Positions 1-9,132 of a stretch of DNA of 64,000 nt are shown one piece after another. The stretch lies in the NCBI RefSeq assembly GCF_963678245.1, contig NZ_OY782770.1, forward strand, positions 868,001 through 932,000. The letters run 5' to 3'. Numbering within the stretch: position 1 is the stretch's first letter; every line of letters starts with the position of its first letter. This DNA comes from an uncultured Sunxiuqinia sp. (GTDB lineage Bacteria; Bacteroidota; Bacteroidia; Bacteroidales; Prolixibacteraceae). The position numbers were made by a program, and so were the translations under genes. The notes beneath the pieces are model-generated. The model saw only the letters and a program-made list of their open reading frames with translations, did not search any database and had not been told where the DNA came from.

Positions 1-177
1 CAGTAAAAAATCAAGTAAATGCTCCTCACCAACCATTGAAGTATGATTAACAACCAAGCCCACTCTTTTACCCTCCAACAATGGTAAATACTTTTCGGGC
101 TGATCGGAACCCGGCTTAATTTCGCCTGTAGCAAATTCAAAACAGATAACTAAAAACACGAGCAATACAATACGCAT
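1..177 (-). CDS. DUF1343 / NamZ-like exo-beta-N-acetylmuramidase, N-terminal part
   Basis: Only the first 59 codons are inside the window; the gene runs off the left edge. The ATG is at 175-177. The start encodes a short hydrophobic export signal (about residues 1-18), followed by a segment reading LLEGKRVGLVVNHTSMVG. This matches the opening of the DUF1343 family, which contains the exo-muramidase NamZ of peptidoglycan recycling. The gene diverges, with a 112-bp gap, from a NagZ-type glucosaminidase at 290. NamZ and NagZ act on the two sugars of the same polymer, so the pairing supports a muropeptide-salvage role. The catalytic region lies outside the window, so activity cannot be judged. 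Confidence 0.82.
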   Translation of the reverse strand, partial: MRIVLLVFLVICFEFATGEIKPGSDQPEKYLPLLEGKRVGLVVNHTSMVGEEHLLDFLL

Positions 178-289
178 AACAGCTAGTCGTTTTATTTATC
201 ACGAAGGTATGAAAACATCATTGAAACCCACAGCAATGTTTCGCTGTTGATCAATCTTTGTTAATTTTGAAGCTTGTAAAAATAGATTT

Positions 290-3235
290 ATGCAAATCCT
301 AACCCGACTCTTATTTTCGGTCTTTCTGTGCTTGCCTGTTTTATTCTCTTTTGCAGAAAACAAAGCCGATTTTCTTAGCTATACCAATGACTCATGGGTA
401 GACTCCACCCTGGAGCAAATGAGTTTGGACGAAAAGATTGGCCAGTTGTTTATTGCACAAGTTTACTCCAAAAAAAATCTCCCTGAAAATGCTGAAATTT
501 TAAGTAAAATAAAAGACTTTCATATTGGTGGAATAATATTCATGCAAGGCACCCCTGAACGACAGGCAAAAATCACCAATCAACTTCAAGCTGAAAGTAA
601 AATTCCTTTGTTGATTACGATGGATGGAGAATGGGGCCCCGGATTCCGATTAAAAGGAGCGCCCAAGTATCCTGTTCAAATGGCACTTGGAGCAATTCAA
701 CAAGACAGCTTAATTTATCAGATGGGTTACGAAATTGGTGAACAAATGAAACGTATTGGAGTGCACGTTAATTTTGCACCTGTTGCCGATGTGAACAGCA
801 ACCCGGATAATCCGGTGATCAACTACCGATCGTTTGGAGAAGACCCACAAAATGTTGCACGAAAAACCTGGCTTTACGCAAAAGGGATACAGGATGCGGG
901 AATTTTAGCTGTCGCCAAACACTTTCCCGGACATGGAGATACTCAAACCGATTCGCACTTGGGACTGCCTGTCATTAAACACAGTATTGAACGACTAGAC
1001 TCCATTGAGCTTTTCCCATTCACCTACCTGATCAAAAAAGGAATTGGAGGAATAATGACCGCACACCTACATGTAGAAGCATTTGATCCAGAAAGCGATA
1101 TTCCAGCATCGTTATCAACCAATCTGGTACAGAATAAATTAATTGACGATCTTGGATTTCAGGGGTTGGTGATTACTGATGCGATGAACATGCATGGTGT
1201 CAGCAAACAATTTTCAGACGGGGAAGCGACCGTAAAAGCACTTATGGCCGGAAACGACATGATGGAGATTGTACCCAATCTGGGGGAACGAATAAAAGCT
1301 GTAAAGCAAGCCATCGAAAATGGCGACCTGTCTGAAGATGCCATCAATCACAAATGCCGTAAAATCCTGGCTCTAAAAAAGTGGCTCAAGCTCGACCAAT
1401 ACAAAAAATGTGTCATTAATGGAATAGCTGCAGATTATAGCAAACCTGAATACCAGGTGACAAAAAGGCAATTGCACGAGCAATCGTTAACGCTGTTAAA
1501 AAACAACAACCAGTTATTGCCTCTGCAAAAACTGGACACGTTAAAAATTGCGGCCATTTCGATTGGGACGGCCAATGAAACCTTTTTTCAGAAAATGCTG
1601 GCTAATTACATGGCCGTAGATTTTTTCAATCTTGCTAAAAATGCTACTCAAAAAGACATCGAAGAACTGAAGGCCGAACTGAAACCGTACAATTTAATTG
1701 TTGTTGGTATTCATGACATGCGGCTCAGTATCTCCGGGCATTATGGACTTAGCCCAATTATTAACAATGCCCTAAAAGCTTTTTCGCCGACAAAACAGAT
1801 AACTGTTCTCTTCGGTAATCCTTATGCATTGAATTATCTAAATAATACAAAACACTCGAACGCCCTACTAATAACCTACCAAGAGAACCAAATCACTCAA
1901 GAACTAGCAGCGCAGGCAATATTTGGAGGGATCGATGTGAATGGAAAACTTCCCGTACGCGTCAATAACGACTTTTTAATGAATCAAGGCATCTCGATAA
2001 AAAAAAATGGTCGTTTTAAATATTCCATTCCAGAAGAAGTTGGGATGTCTTCATCTTTTCTGAATTTCAAAATTGATAGTATTGTTAACCGTGGACTGAA
2101 GGAGAAGGCTTTTCCCGGATGTCAGATATTAGTAGCCAAAGATGGTCAAATTGTATTTCACAAATGCTATGGGTACTTCACCTACGATAAAAAAAGATCG
2201 GTTGAAAAAACGGACATTTATGATTGGGCTTCGCTAACCAAAATTACTGGCCCACTGCCGGCTTTGATCAAACTTTACGGCGAAAGAAAATTCGATCTTG
2301 ACCTGCCATTTTCTTTTTACTGGCCCGATTTTCGGAATTCTAACAAAGACAAAATAACCAGTCGTGAGATTTTGGCTCATCAAGCCGGCCTCCTTCCTTG
2401 GATCAATTACTACAAAAAAGCGATCCGAAAAAGCGGACAACTCAAGAGTTCTGTCTTCAGAGATCATCCAACGACAACTTTCAATTTAAGGGTGTCCTCT
2501 CATCTATATATGAACAACCACTATATCGATGAAATTTACTCGGAAATAAGAGATTCCAGATTACTTCCGCGAAAAAAATATACCTATTCAGGATTGGGCT
2601 TCTATCTATTCCCTAAAGTGATCGAGGATTTAACAGGCGAGAATTACGAGAATTACCTCAAGAAAGAGTTCTATCTTCCGCTGGGAGCGAGCTCGGTGAC
2701 ATACAATGCATATAGATACTTTCCTCAACAAATAATCGTGCCAACTGAGCAAGACAATGTTTTCAGAAAAGAATTATTGCAAGGTTTTGTTCACGATGAA
2801 GGAGCTTCTATGATGGGCGGTGTCTCGGGAAACGCTGGACTATTTGGGACAGCAACTGACTTGGCTAAAATTATGCAGACGTATTTGCAGTATGGGAAAT
2901 ACGCAAACCAGCAACTACTCGATTCAGCAAGTGTCCGTGAGTTCACTCAAATTCAATACCCTGAAAATGAAAATCGCCGGGGGCTAGGGTTTGACAAACC
3001 CTATATCGACAATCGGGAAAACAAGCTACAAGATGCTTATCCGGCAGTAAGTGCAAGTCCAGAAAGCTTTGGACACAGCGGCTACACCGGAACCTTTGCT
3101 TGGGCTGACCCGGAAAACGATCTATTATTTATTTTTTTTTCTAATCGGGTTTATCCGACACGTGAAAACTCCGGACTTTTCGACTTAAACATTAGACCGG
3201 CTCTACATCAAGTGCTTTACGATAGTTTGAAATAA
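290..3235 (+). CDS. GH3 beta-N-acetylglucosaminidase (NagZ-type) fused to a serine beta-lactamase-like domain
   Basis: A 981-residue exported enzyme with a signal peptide at about residues 1-22. The GH3 domain (about 40-380) carries the NagZ loop KHFPGHGDTQTDSH at 210-223, where D221 and H223 form the expected acid/base dyad. The nucleophile is D297 in VITDAMNM. A GH3 C-terminal-type region follows to about 570. The last 400 residues are a beta-lactamase/class C-like fold: SxxK is S648-L-T-K651, Y766-S-G is the second motif, and H929-S-G is the third. Such fusions are common in Bacteroidota and are annotated as beta-N-acetylglucosaminidases. The C-terminal domain may be an esterase or peptidase on peptidoglycan rather than a resistance enzyme. 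The gene diverges from the NamZ-like gene, which suggests joint cell-wall recycling. Confidence 0.93.
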   Translation: MQILTRLLFSVFLCLPVLFSFAENKADFLSYTNDSWVDSTLEQMSLDEKIGQLFIAQVYSKKNLPENAEILSKIKDFHIGGIIFMQGTPERQAKITNQLQAESKIPLLITMDGEWGPGFRLKGAPKYPVQMALGAIQQDSLIYQMGYEIGEQMKRIGVHVNFAPVADVNSNPDNPVINYRSFGEDPQNVARKTWLYAKGIQDAGILAVAKHFPGHGDTQTDSHLGLPVIKHSIERLDSIELFPFTYLIKKGIGGIMTAHLHVEAFDPESDIPASLSTNLVQNKLIDDLGFQGLVITDAMNMHGVSKQFSDGEATVKALMAGNDMMEIVPNLGERIKAVKQAIENGDLSEDAINHKCRKILALKKWLKLDQYKKCVINGIAADYSKPEYQVTKRQLHEQSLTLLKNNNQLLPLQKLDTLKIAAISIGTANETFFQKMLANYMAVDFFNLAKNATQKDIEELKAELKPYNLIVVGIHDMRLSISGHYGLSPIINNALKAFSPTKQITVLFGNPYALNYLNNTKHSNALLITYQENQITQELAAQAIFGGIDVNGKLPVRVNNDFLMNQGISIKKNGRFKYSIPEEVGMSSSFLNFKIDSIVNRGLKEKAFPGCQILVAKDGQIVFHKCYGYFTYDKKRSVEKTDIYDWASLTKITGPLPALIKLYGERKFDLDLPFSFYWPDFRNSNKDKITSREILAHQAGLLPWINYYKKAIRKSGQLKSSVFRDHPTTTFNLRVSSHLYMNNHYIDEIYSEIRDSRLLPRKKYTYSGLGFYLFPKVIEDLTGENYENYLKKEFYLPLGASSVTYNAYRYFPQQIIVPTEQDNVFRKELLQGFVHDEGASMMGGVSGNAGLFGTATDLAKIMQTYLQYGKYANQQLLDSASVREFTQIQYPENENRRGLGFDKPYIDNRENKLQDAYPAVSASPESFGHSGYTGTFAWADPENDLLFIFFSNRVYPTRENSGLFDLNIRPALHQVLYDSLK

Positions 3236-3288
3236 AAGTCACAACCGTTACAAGAGCCGAAATTTTCGGACTCGTAAACAAATTCATT

Positions 3289-3329
3289 GTTAAAAAACAT
3301 TTGCTAAAAAATGTTAAATGTTTTTTAAC
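3289..3329. repeat. Inverted repeat between the GH3 gene and the small HTH gene
   Basis: Arms 3289-3302 and 3316-3329 are perfect 14-bp inverted copies (one arm GTTAAAAAACATTT) around a 13-nt AT-rich loop. It lies 54 bp after the GH3 stop. It could be a weak terminator or a protein-binding site. The core TGTTTTTTAACATC also appears in the SusC leader near 51670. Otherwise the 310-bp gap 3236-3545 holds only AT-rich upstream sequence of the next gene. Confidence 0.4.
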
Positions 3330-3467
3330 ATCCAACCCCTTAAATATCAAGATACATTTCACAAAACGCCCATTATTTGAAGCTTCCAAAATGATTAAAA
3401 CCGATTTGATTTTGCAAACCTTTTGAAAAACATACAAATTCGATATAGGTCTTCAGCAACATCTATA

Positions 3468-3513
3468 CGTTATTAATTTATTAATTTTAACTTTAAAGGA
3501 GTTATTAATAACG
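3468..3513. promoter_or_regulatory. Inverted repeat upstream of the HTH gene (possible operator)
   Basis: Perfect 10-bp arms CGTTATTAAT (3468-3477) and ATTAATAACG (3504-3513) are separated by 26 nt that include AAAGGAG. The repeat ends 32 bp before the ATG of a small HTH protein, so it could be an autoregulatory operator or an mRNA stem-loop. No experimental basis. Confidence 0.35.
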
Positions 3514-3545
3514 AATAGTTGTATAACCCATAAAATTTTACTGCC

Positions 3546-3800
3546 ATGGATAAAAAAATCACTTTTAATGAATTGCGTAAAATTAAAGACAGTTTGCCTG
3601 ACGGTTCAATCCGCCAACTTGCGCACGAGTTTGACATTGAAGTAGAAACCGTCAGGAATTATTTTGGAGGCGCAAATTACGACCGTGGTAAATCGGTAGG
3701 TCTTCATATCGAACCAGGTCCCAATGGAGGAGTTGTATTAATCGATGATTCAAAAATATTAGAACGGGCTAAAGAATTACTGGCTGATGAAATCCACTAA
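3546..3800 (+). CDS. Small HTH DNA-binding protein of the Bacteroidota type
   Basis: 84 residues. The N-terminal half (residues 6-40) reads as a helix-turn-helix: FNELRKIKDSLPDGSIRQLA, then FDIEVETVRNYF. The C-terminal part ends in a short acidic helix after a conserved-looking HIEPGPNGGVV segment. I recognise this as a short DNA-binding protein common in Bacteroidales with no assigned pathway. The start follows a long AT-rich leader with a perfect inverted repeat at 3468-3513. The gene is monocistronic and ends at a strong bidirectional hairpin shared with the convergent helicase gene. Target and role are unknown. Confidence 0.75.
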   Translation: MDKKITFNELRKIKDSLPDGSIRQLAHEFDIEVETVRNYFGGANYDRGKSVGLHIEPGPNGGVVLIDDSKILERAKELLADEIH

Positions 3801-3811
3801 AAAACGAATTT

Positions 3812-3863
3812 ATAATCAAAAAAACAGGCTCTACGTTAACGTAGAGCCTGTTTTTTTGATTAT
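3812..3863. terminator. 52-bp perfect palindrome, bidirectional terminator
   Basis: Positions 3812-3863 form a perfect palindrome centred on GTT/AAC (3837/3838). The GC-bearing core is ACAGGCTCTACG and its complement, flanked by seven As on the left and seven Ts on the right. It therefore gives a hairpin plus U-tract in both directions. It lies between convergent genes, 11 bp after the HTH stop, and touches the helicase stop codon at 3863-3865. Confidence 0.92.
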
Positions 3864-5581
3864 TATCGTCTGGTTCTTTTTCGCTTTGCAGGCCGCTTAC
3901 CTTCAAATTGATTTTTCTTTTTCGCTTTTATTTTCGGATGTGACACCCGCTCCTCACCTGTCACCCGATCAACTTCAAGCTGATGACCATCAATTGACGA
4001 TTGGCTCATGGACTGAATCAGTTCCTTTTCGAATCGGCTGTCGATTTCGAAGAAAGAAAATTTACGCTGTATATCGATCTTCCCGATTTCTATATTTTTT
4101 CTTGTAGAGTGATCATTTATCAAACCTAAAAGACGAGATGCATTCAGATTTTGTTTTTTACCCGCATTAACGAATAAACGGCTAAAATTTATATTGTCTC
4201 CTCCGGATTCGCCACGTCGTCCTCCACGCTTATCAATAGTTCTCCGTTCCTGTCCTCGAACATTTAAGTCCGGAGCATTCTTATAGTAATCCAAGAAGCG
4301 ATTGAACTCTACCGACACAAATCGCTTTAAGATTTCTTCGGCATTCAAACCTGCAAACTTATCCATGATTTCAACCATGTAAGGATCGATCTTCGAATCA
4401 TTCACTTCAATTTCGGCAACTTTATCAACAAGATGCATCAATTGAACCTTACAAATCTCCTCTCCACCAGGTACTTCTTTGCGTTCGAACCTTTTATTTG
4501 AAATACGTTCGATTTGTTTCAGCTTTCCGGTTTCGCGCATATGCAAAATTGAAACTGCAATCCCGCTTTTTCCCGCTCTGCCGGTACGACCACTACGGTG
4601 AATATAGGCTTCAGGATCATCCGGCAAACTATAATTGATCACGTGGCTCAGGCTGTTAACATCTAATCCACGAGCAGCCACATCGGTTGCAACCAGCATC
4701 TGCAACTGGCCCGTTCTGAAACGACTCATCACATAATCACGTTGAGCCTGCGACAAGTCGCCATGCAAAGCATCAGCATTGTAACTATCAGCCATCAACT
4801 TCTCAGCCACATCGCGGGTTTCCATCCGGGTACGGCAAAACACAATCGCATAACAATTTGGATAATTGTCAGCCACTCGTTTCAAGGTAGCATATTTATC
4901 TTTTGCATGCACAACGTAGTAATGATGCTCCACATTTGCGGCACCTTCGTTTTTGCGCCCAACAGCGATTTCATCCGGCGAATTCAAATATTTTTTAGTC
5001 ATGTTGGCAATCTCTTTCGGCATGGTTGCCGAAAAAAGCAAGGTCTGCTTAATCGCAGGAGTTTGTGCCAAGATAGCGTCAAGCTCTTCTTTGAAACCCA
5101 TGTTCAACATCTCGTCAGCCTCGTCTAAAACCATCCAACGAATTTGGCTCACATTTAATACCTTTCTACGAATCAGGTCATGAACACGTCCAGGCGTTCC
5201 AACAACAACCTGCCCGCCATTTCGTAATTCACGCATTTGCTTGCCAATATCAGCACCACCGTATACCGGAATGTTTTTAAATCCTTTCAGATTTTTTGAA
5301 AAAGCATCCAAGTCACGACTAATTTGCAAACACAACTCACGGGTCGGACATAAAATTAAAGCCTGAATATCCTTTTTGTTTACATCGCAGTTATGTAAAA
5401 TTGGCAAGCCAAAAGCCGCTGTTTTACCTGTACCCGTTTGCGCCAGTGCAATCAAGTCGTTCTTATTATTGATAAGATGTGGAATGGTTTTCTCCTGAAT
5501 TGGAGTCGGTTGCTCAAAGCCCATTTCTGAAATGGCGCTAAGCAGTTCGGGTTTAATACCCGTCTGTTCAAATGTCATCAT
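3863..5581 (-). CDS. DEAD-box ATP-dependent RNA helicase with DbpA-type RNA-binding tail
   Basis: 572 residues with all helicase motifs visible: Q-motif at the N-terminus (FEQ...PTPIQ), Walker A AQTGTGKT (47-54), PTREL (79-83), TPGR (129-132), DEAD (153-156), SAT (184-186), and in the second RecA domain ATDVAARGLDV and HRSGRTGRAG. A linker is followed by a basic RGG-like stretch (about 445-460), a DbpA-type RRM (about 470-550), and a Lys/Arg-rich end. This is the DeaD/CsdA-like architecture used in ribosome assembly and cold growth. The 299-bp upstream gap (5582-5879) is AT-rich leader. It could hold a long 5' UTR as in cold-shock helicases, but I see no defined motif. Confidence 0.95.
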   Translation of the reverse strand: MMTFEQTGIKPELLSAISEMGFEQPTPIQEKTIPHLINNKNDLIALAQTGTGKTAAFGLPILHNCDVNKKDIQALILCPTRELCLQISRDLDAFSKNLKGFKNIPVYGGADIGKQMRELRNGGQVVVGTPGRVHDLIRRKVLNVSQIRWMVLDEADEMLNMGFKEELDAILAQTPAIKQTLLFSATMPKEIANMTKKYLNSPDEIAVGRKNEGAANVEHHYYVVHAKDKYATLKRVADNYPNCYAIVFCRTRMETRDVAEKLMADSYNADALHGDLSQAQRDYVMSRFRTGQLQMLVATDVAARGLDVNSLSHVINYSLPDDPEAYIHRSGRTGRAGKSGIAVSILHMRETGKLKQIERISNKRFERKEVPGGEEICKVQLMHLVDKVAEIEVNDSKIDPYMVEIMDKFAGLNAEEILKRFVSVEFNRFLDYYKNAPDLNVRGQERRTIDKRGGRRGESGGDNINFSRLFVNAGKKQNLNASRLLGLINDHSTRKNIEIGKIDIQRKFSFFEIDSRFEKELIQSMSQSSIDGHQLEVDRVTGEERVSHPKIKAKKKNQFEGKRPAKRKRTRR

Positions 5582-5879
5582 TGTATTTATTTAATCGAAG
5601 AACAACATGTTCTTCGTACCCAATAAGCACTGATGACAATAAAAAATACTTTAACTACCCCCCTATGCCATCGATGCCAAAAATTGAGCTGCAAAGATAG
5701 GTTTATTTTCAACATATTATATTGATGCCCATCACATGTAAACTTGATGTTAATGAATCGAAAATTAAGCGGATATAAAAAGTAAAGATATAGCAGTAAA
5801 TCCGGGCAAATGAACACACTTTGAACGACAGTTTTTTGCATGTAAATAATTATTAGATTTACACCTCAAATATAGGTTA

Positions 5880-6137
5880 ATGAAGATACTTCTCGTCGCA
5901 CTGATCGTTTTTCTAGTTAATATTCCATTTGGGGCACTTCGATCCAAGCACAAAAAGTTCAGTCTCATGTGGTGGATTTATATCCACATTCCCGTACCGA
6001 TTGTTATTTTGCTTCGAATCTATAGCGACATCGGTTTTGCTCTATACACTTACCCAATTCTTGTAGGGGCATTTTTCGGTGGACAATTAGTTGGAAGAAA
6101 GTATTTTCCATTAAAGAAAAATAAACCAGAGAGCTGA
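5880..6137 (+). CDS. Small inner-membrane protein, function unknown
   Basis: 85 residues with three hydrophobic segments (about 2-20, 30-47 and 54-70), separated by a basic loop (RSKHKKF) and ending in a lysine-rich tail. It is probably an integral membrane protein with the C-terminus in the cytoplasm. It diverges from the DEAD-box helicase gene and converges on the nucleotidyltransferase gene. No catalytic motif or family is recognised; the call rests on length, clean reading frame and membrane pattern. Confidence 0.6.
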   Translation: MKILLVALIVFLVNIPFGALRSKHKKFSLMWWIYIHIPVPIVILLRIYSDIGFALYTYPILVGAFFGGQLVGRKYFPLKKNKPES

Positions 6138-6179
6138 AAAATTAAAATAATCTTGCGTTATTTTCATCGAAGCAACAAG

Positions 6180-7298
6180 TTACAAACGTCTACTAAAGAA
6201 ATGCCCCCAGATCTGACGATGGTTCTTAAGCCAACTGTCATCACGAAGCCTTCGCATTAGATACTCTCTCTTTCTTTTAAAAAAAATGGCTGATATTGGC
6301 AGCAAAATATATCCGCCAATAATACGCTGCGAAAAGAAAATAAGGCTTCGGAAAATAGTTCTGAAGATTTTAAATCGAAGGCCCAATGCATGTTTAACCT
6401 TCAAAATAGAATAGGCAATATTTCGTCGCCCGAAAAACGCTCGCTCTTCTCCTAATATTCTATCAGCTAAGGCAAAATAAGCAATTGCTTTGCGCTTCGG
6501 CTCTATGAATGGTAACACCTCGTTTAACGAATAACGTTCAGCAAGTTTGCTCAAATCGCACAAACCGCGCAATGATATCATTCCGTACAAATGCCCTTCA
6601 TTCGAAAGCTGACTATGTATAAAAGAATGCAACAACTTATGCTTGTCAGATGGAACATAGCATCCCGATAGTTTTTTTGCGATTACTTTTTCCTGATCGA
6701 TTAGCGACGAATTAAACTGATTCAGATATGCCTGATCCACAGGGATGCGATGAATCTCTACTGCGGCAACCCACTCCGGATGAAAAAGTCGAGGATAATG
6801 CTTCGAATCAGCCACATCAATGTATCCAGGTGTTTCTTCTTCTTGCTGATATCCTTTTGATTTCAATAATCCTGCACATTTGAGATAATCCGTTTCATCA
6901 ACTAAAAAATCGATATCATTCATCATACGCTCACCAACATCTGAGTAAACATCGTCTAAAATGTAGGCAACGCCTTTTAAAAAGGTGGGTTTGATGCTTT
7001 CCTTATTTAACAACTCGGTGATAGCAGAAACCTGTGTCAGAATTTTGCGATTCCTTTCGGTGTTCATCTCATAAATCTGACGCAAATGATCGACCAACTC
7101 ATCAGGGAGATATCCCAACACATTCGCTTTAACTAACCGGACGTATATTGCAGGCAGTACGAGATGATCACTGCACAGAGATACAAAGTCATACCAATCG
7201 ACCTTGTCAACTTTTCGAATCATCTCGTCCCTGAAGTCGGAGTGCTTTTGAATTGTCAAACATTTACCGATGAAATAAAAAAGCTCCTTTTTATTCAT
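6180..7298 (-). CDS. Nucleotidyltransferase family protein (PF14907 type)
   Basis: About 372 residues from the ATG at 7298, which overlaps the upstream kinase stop as ATGAATAA; an in-frame upstream start at 7316 is less likely. The central block FLKGVAYILDDVYSDVGERM followed by NDIDFLVDE fits the uncharacterised nucleotidyltransferase fold, with acidic metal-ligand residues in DIDFLV. The C-terminal 80 residues are basic and partly hydrophobic. It is translationally coupled to an HPr-kinase-like gene. In several lasso-peptide and other RiPP clusters the same two families occur side by side. The substrate is unknown; modification of a peptide or small molecule is the inferred role. Confidence 0.75.
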   Translation of the reverse strand: MNKKELFYFIGKCLTIQKHSDFRDEMIRKVDKVDWYDFVSLCSDHLVLPAIYVRLVKANVLGYLPDELVDHLRQIYEMNTERNRKILTQVSAITELLNKESIKPTFLKGVAYILDDVYSDVGERMMNDIDFLVDETDYLKCAGLLKSKGYQQEEETPGYIDVADSKHYPRLFHPEWVAAVEIHRIPVDQAYLNQFNSSLIDQEKVIAKKLSGCYVPSDKHKLLHSFIHSQLSNEGHLYGMISLRGLCDLSKLAERYSLNEVLPFIEPKRKAIAYFALADRILGEERAFFGRRNIAYSILKVKHALGLRFKIFRTIFRSLIFFSQRIIGGYILLPISAIFFKRKREYLMRRLRDDSWLKNHRQIWGHFFSRRL

Positions 7299-8424
7299 GA
7301 GCAAACACATTTTCAATGGTTTCCAATGCTCTCTCAGTGTCCGAATAGGTTAACTGTAAAAAGGAAAGTTGCTCAAGTTTATCGAATAATATTTCGACAT
7401 TCTCAGGCTTTGGCGGAACCCAGATTTGTTGTAACAATAACCTCAACCCCTGGGTCAAATCCAGCTCCTCCAATTCAAATTCAACAGCCTGATCATACTT
7501 GATAAATACAATTTCGGAAACTGGAAATAATAAATCCATCTTTTCATTGGCGATAGGGATATGCCGAACTTTCTTCTCCGGAGTGACTTGCGTAAGAGGT
7601 TGACCCACCAGCTCCGGGTAATAGTTTTTCAACAATTCCATCGCGCCTTCTTTTACCGACATGGCAACTGGGAAAGGGTAAGCGTTTAGCGAGTCTTTGG
7701 CAAAAGGTACAAAATCGTCCGAAATAAGGTGAAAGCCCCGAGATTGAAGCAATGCCGAAAAAGTAGATTTTCCGCTACCTGGCGAAGCTGAAAACAAAAC
7801 CGTCTTCCTCTCATTTGTGACCGCTGCAGCATGCACTGTCATTAGCCAATCTTCATTGGTCTTATTGTGCAGGATATTAACAAGCTCTATAAAAACTCTA
7901 CCTTTCACCAAATGACTTTCTTGTTTTGTCCATACGTCAACAATCTCATTGTTCAATCGAAAAACAACTTCATCCTCGTACTCGAACAATTCGAAATGAG
8001 CCGTCGCTTCGTTCGCAGTGGTTTCCAAATGGCGAATCAAAGGTCGAATGTACCTCTCTAATAATTCATTCCCATACGTGAAACGGACCACCTTGGTGCC
8101 GAGGGTATAATAAGCCGACGAAAAACATGGATTCTGATAATTCGAAATCTCGGAACTAGCATGAAAATTTCCCTCAGTCCACGCTTTCATTCGGTTCATC
8201 TTCTCCGTTCGTGTTCTTATATCTCGCACAAAAATCAAACTCTCAGCTAAATCAACGGAGTAACGATGAGAAAAATCCCTCGCGATTGTTTCCGTTTTGT
8301 ATCGTTTGGCTATTCTGCTAAACACATACCACGCTGGTTCTTCAAGCAAAAAATACAAATTCGAGTTTTGCAACCACACCAGATAGGATTGATCTATTTT
8401 TCTTTTCACGTACGAAACTGACAT
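7291..8424 (-). CDS. HPr kinase-like protein with possible N-terminal PqqD-like domain
   Basis: 377 residues. The P-loop SPGSGKST is at 214-221, and the second motif SDDFVP at about 235-240 matches the HprK/serine-kinase family. His198 lies in the HAAA segment before the P-loop. The N-terminal 70 residues (LLEEPAWYVFSRIAKRY...ARDFSHRYSVDLAESLIFVRDI) look like a PqqD-type fold, the usual peptide-recognition element of RiPP enzymes; this is pattern reading, not proof. There is no PTS/HPr gene nearby. The kinase PadeK of the paeninodin lasso cluster is a family precedent for phosphorylating a precursor peptide. The gene is divergent from the Gly/His peptide gene at 8819 and overlaps the nucleotidyltransferase gene downstream. 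Confidence 0.75.
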   Translation of the reverse strand: MSVSYVKRKIDQSYLVWLQNSNLYFLLEEPAWYVFSRIAKRYKTETIARDFSHRYSVDLAESLIFVRDIRTRTEKMNRMKAWTEGNFHASSEISNYQNPCFSSAYYTLGTKVVRFTYGNELLERYIRPLIRHLETTANEATAHFELFEYEDEVVFRLNNEIVDVWTKQESHLVKGRVFIELVNILHNKTNEDWLMTVHAAAVTNERKTVLFSASPGSGKSTFSALLQSRGFHLISDDFVPFAKDSLNAYPFPVAMSVKEGAMELLKNYYPELVGQPLTQVTPEKKVRHIPIANEKMDLLFPVSEIVFIKYDQAVEFELEELDLTQGLRLLLQQIWVPPKPENVEILFDKLEQLSFLQLTYSDTERALETIENVFAHE

Positions 8425-8818
8425 GCTTTCAAAATTAGTAACAACAAAGCTATTTACATTTAGTCAAATATCAACATTATTTTTAGAGACTTTAAATGCA
8501 GAAAATTATTAAGATTTCAAGAAAAGACACCGCTTTACCTCCGCTATCATTTATCTAAATTCATCTTTAAAAGTGAAGCAAAAGTATCCGAGACGCAGAT
8601 GAAAAGTCCTGTTATATAAAAACCACTCATATCAAATTCGCTTCAGAAACCGTAAAAAATCTCTCAAAACCCTGAAAATGAACTAAGCGATAAGCTTACA
8701 AATATTCTCAATATAAAAATACGGGAAATTACGCATTGCAGGTTACGTTAACTGATCACATATTTATCGTGTAGATTAGAAATAGAAGAAATATAATAAC
8801 AACTAAATTAATATAGAG
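8425..8818. other. 394-bp intergenic region between the kinase and Gly/His peptide genes
   Basis: AT-rich sequence upstream of both divergent genes, so it must hold both promoters. I see no convincing TAnnTTTG pair, no RNA gene and no ORF of note. Confidence 0.5.
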
Positions 8819-9121
8819 ATGAAAACGGCGGACAACAAACTAAAACCTCAGGCAGTCAATTCGCTTGAGAAAAAAATCACGAGAAAGGAAGCATTAAAAA
8901 AAACAGGACTAGCAGCTCTATCTGCGACAACGATGATGCTCTTATTAAATAACGAAGCAAAAGCTGGCGGAGGCTTTTCTGGAGGTGGAGACGATAATGA
9001 AGGTGGGAAGAACTTCTGGGGACATAATAATGGTGGACATCATGGTGGTGGACATCATGGTGGTGGACATCATGGTGGTGGACATCATGGTGGTGGACAT
9101 AAAGCGTCACCTTGTTATTAA
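8819..9121 (+). CDS. Gly/His-repeat peptide with Tat-like leader (candidate RiPP precursor or metal-binding peptide)
   Basis: 100 residues. Residues 1-27 are charged. Residues 28-50 (TRKEALKKTGLAALSATTMM and on) look like a twin-arginine-type signal with Arg-Lys in place of Arg-Arg, followed by an AxA-like site at NEAKA. The mature half is almost only Gly, His and Asn/Asp: four GGGHH-type repeats encoded by 15-bp DNA units (9032-9100), then a short KASPCY tail holding the only Cys. A single strong terminator follows at 9133-9160. It is divergent from the HprK-like/nucleotidyltransferase pair. It could be an exported metal-binding peptide or a substrate of those enzymes. No known family is recognised with certainty. 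Confidence 0.68.
   Translation: MKTADNKLKPQAVNSLEKKITRKEALKKTGLAALSATTMMLLLNNEAKAGGGFSGGGDDNEGGKNFWGHNNGGHHGGGHHGGGHHGGGHHGGGHKASPCY
9032..9100 (+). repeat. 15-bp tandem repeat inside the Gly/His peptide gene
   Basis: The unit GGTGGTGGACATCAT recurs about four and a half times without a mismatch in the core and encodes Gly-Gly-Gly-His-His. Identical codons in every unit suggest recent slippage-type expansion; repeat number may vary between strains. Confidence 0.85.
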
Positions 9122-9132
9122 TACAAAAAATC

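Noticed and set aside
3787-4107. Plus-strand frame across the helicase C-terminus
   Set aside because: Runs through the terminator palindrome and lies opposite a strong helicase frame.
5587-5968. Two overlapping minus-strand frames upstream of the helicase gene
   Set aside because: Low-complexity content, one overlaps the plus-strand membrane protein, no motif.
7291-8424. True HPr kinase/phosphorylase of sugar regulation
   Set aside because: No HPr or PTS gene nearby, and the N-terminus differs from HprK. The P-loop family is right but the role is probably peptide or small-molecule modification.
9032-9100. Regular 15-bp repeats, CRISPR-like at first sight
   Set aside because: Perfect in-frame coding repeat (Gly-Gly-Gly-His-His) without spacers.
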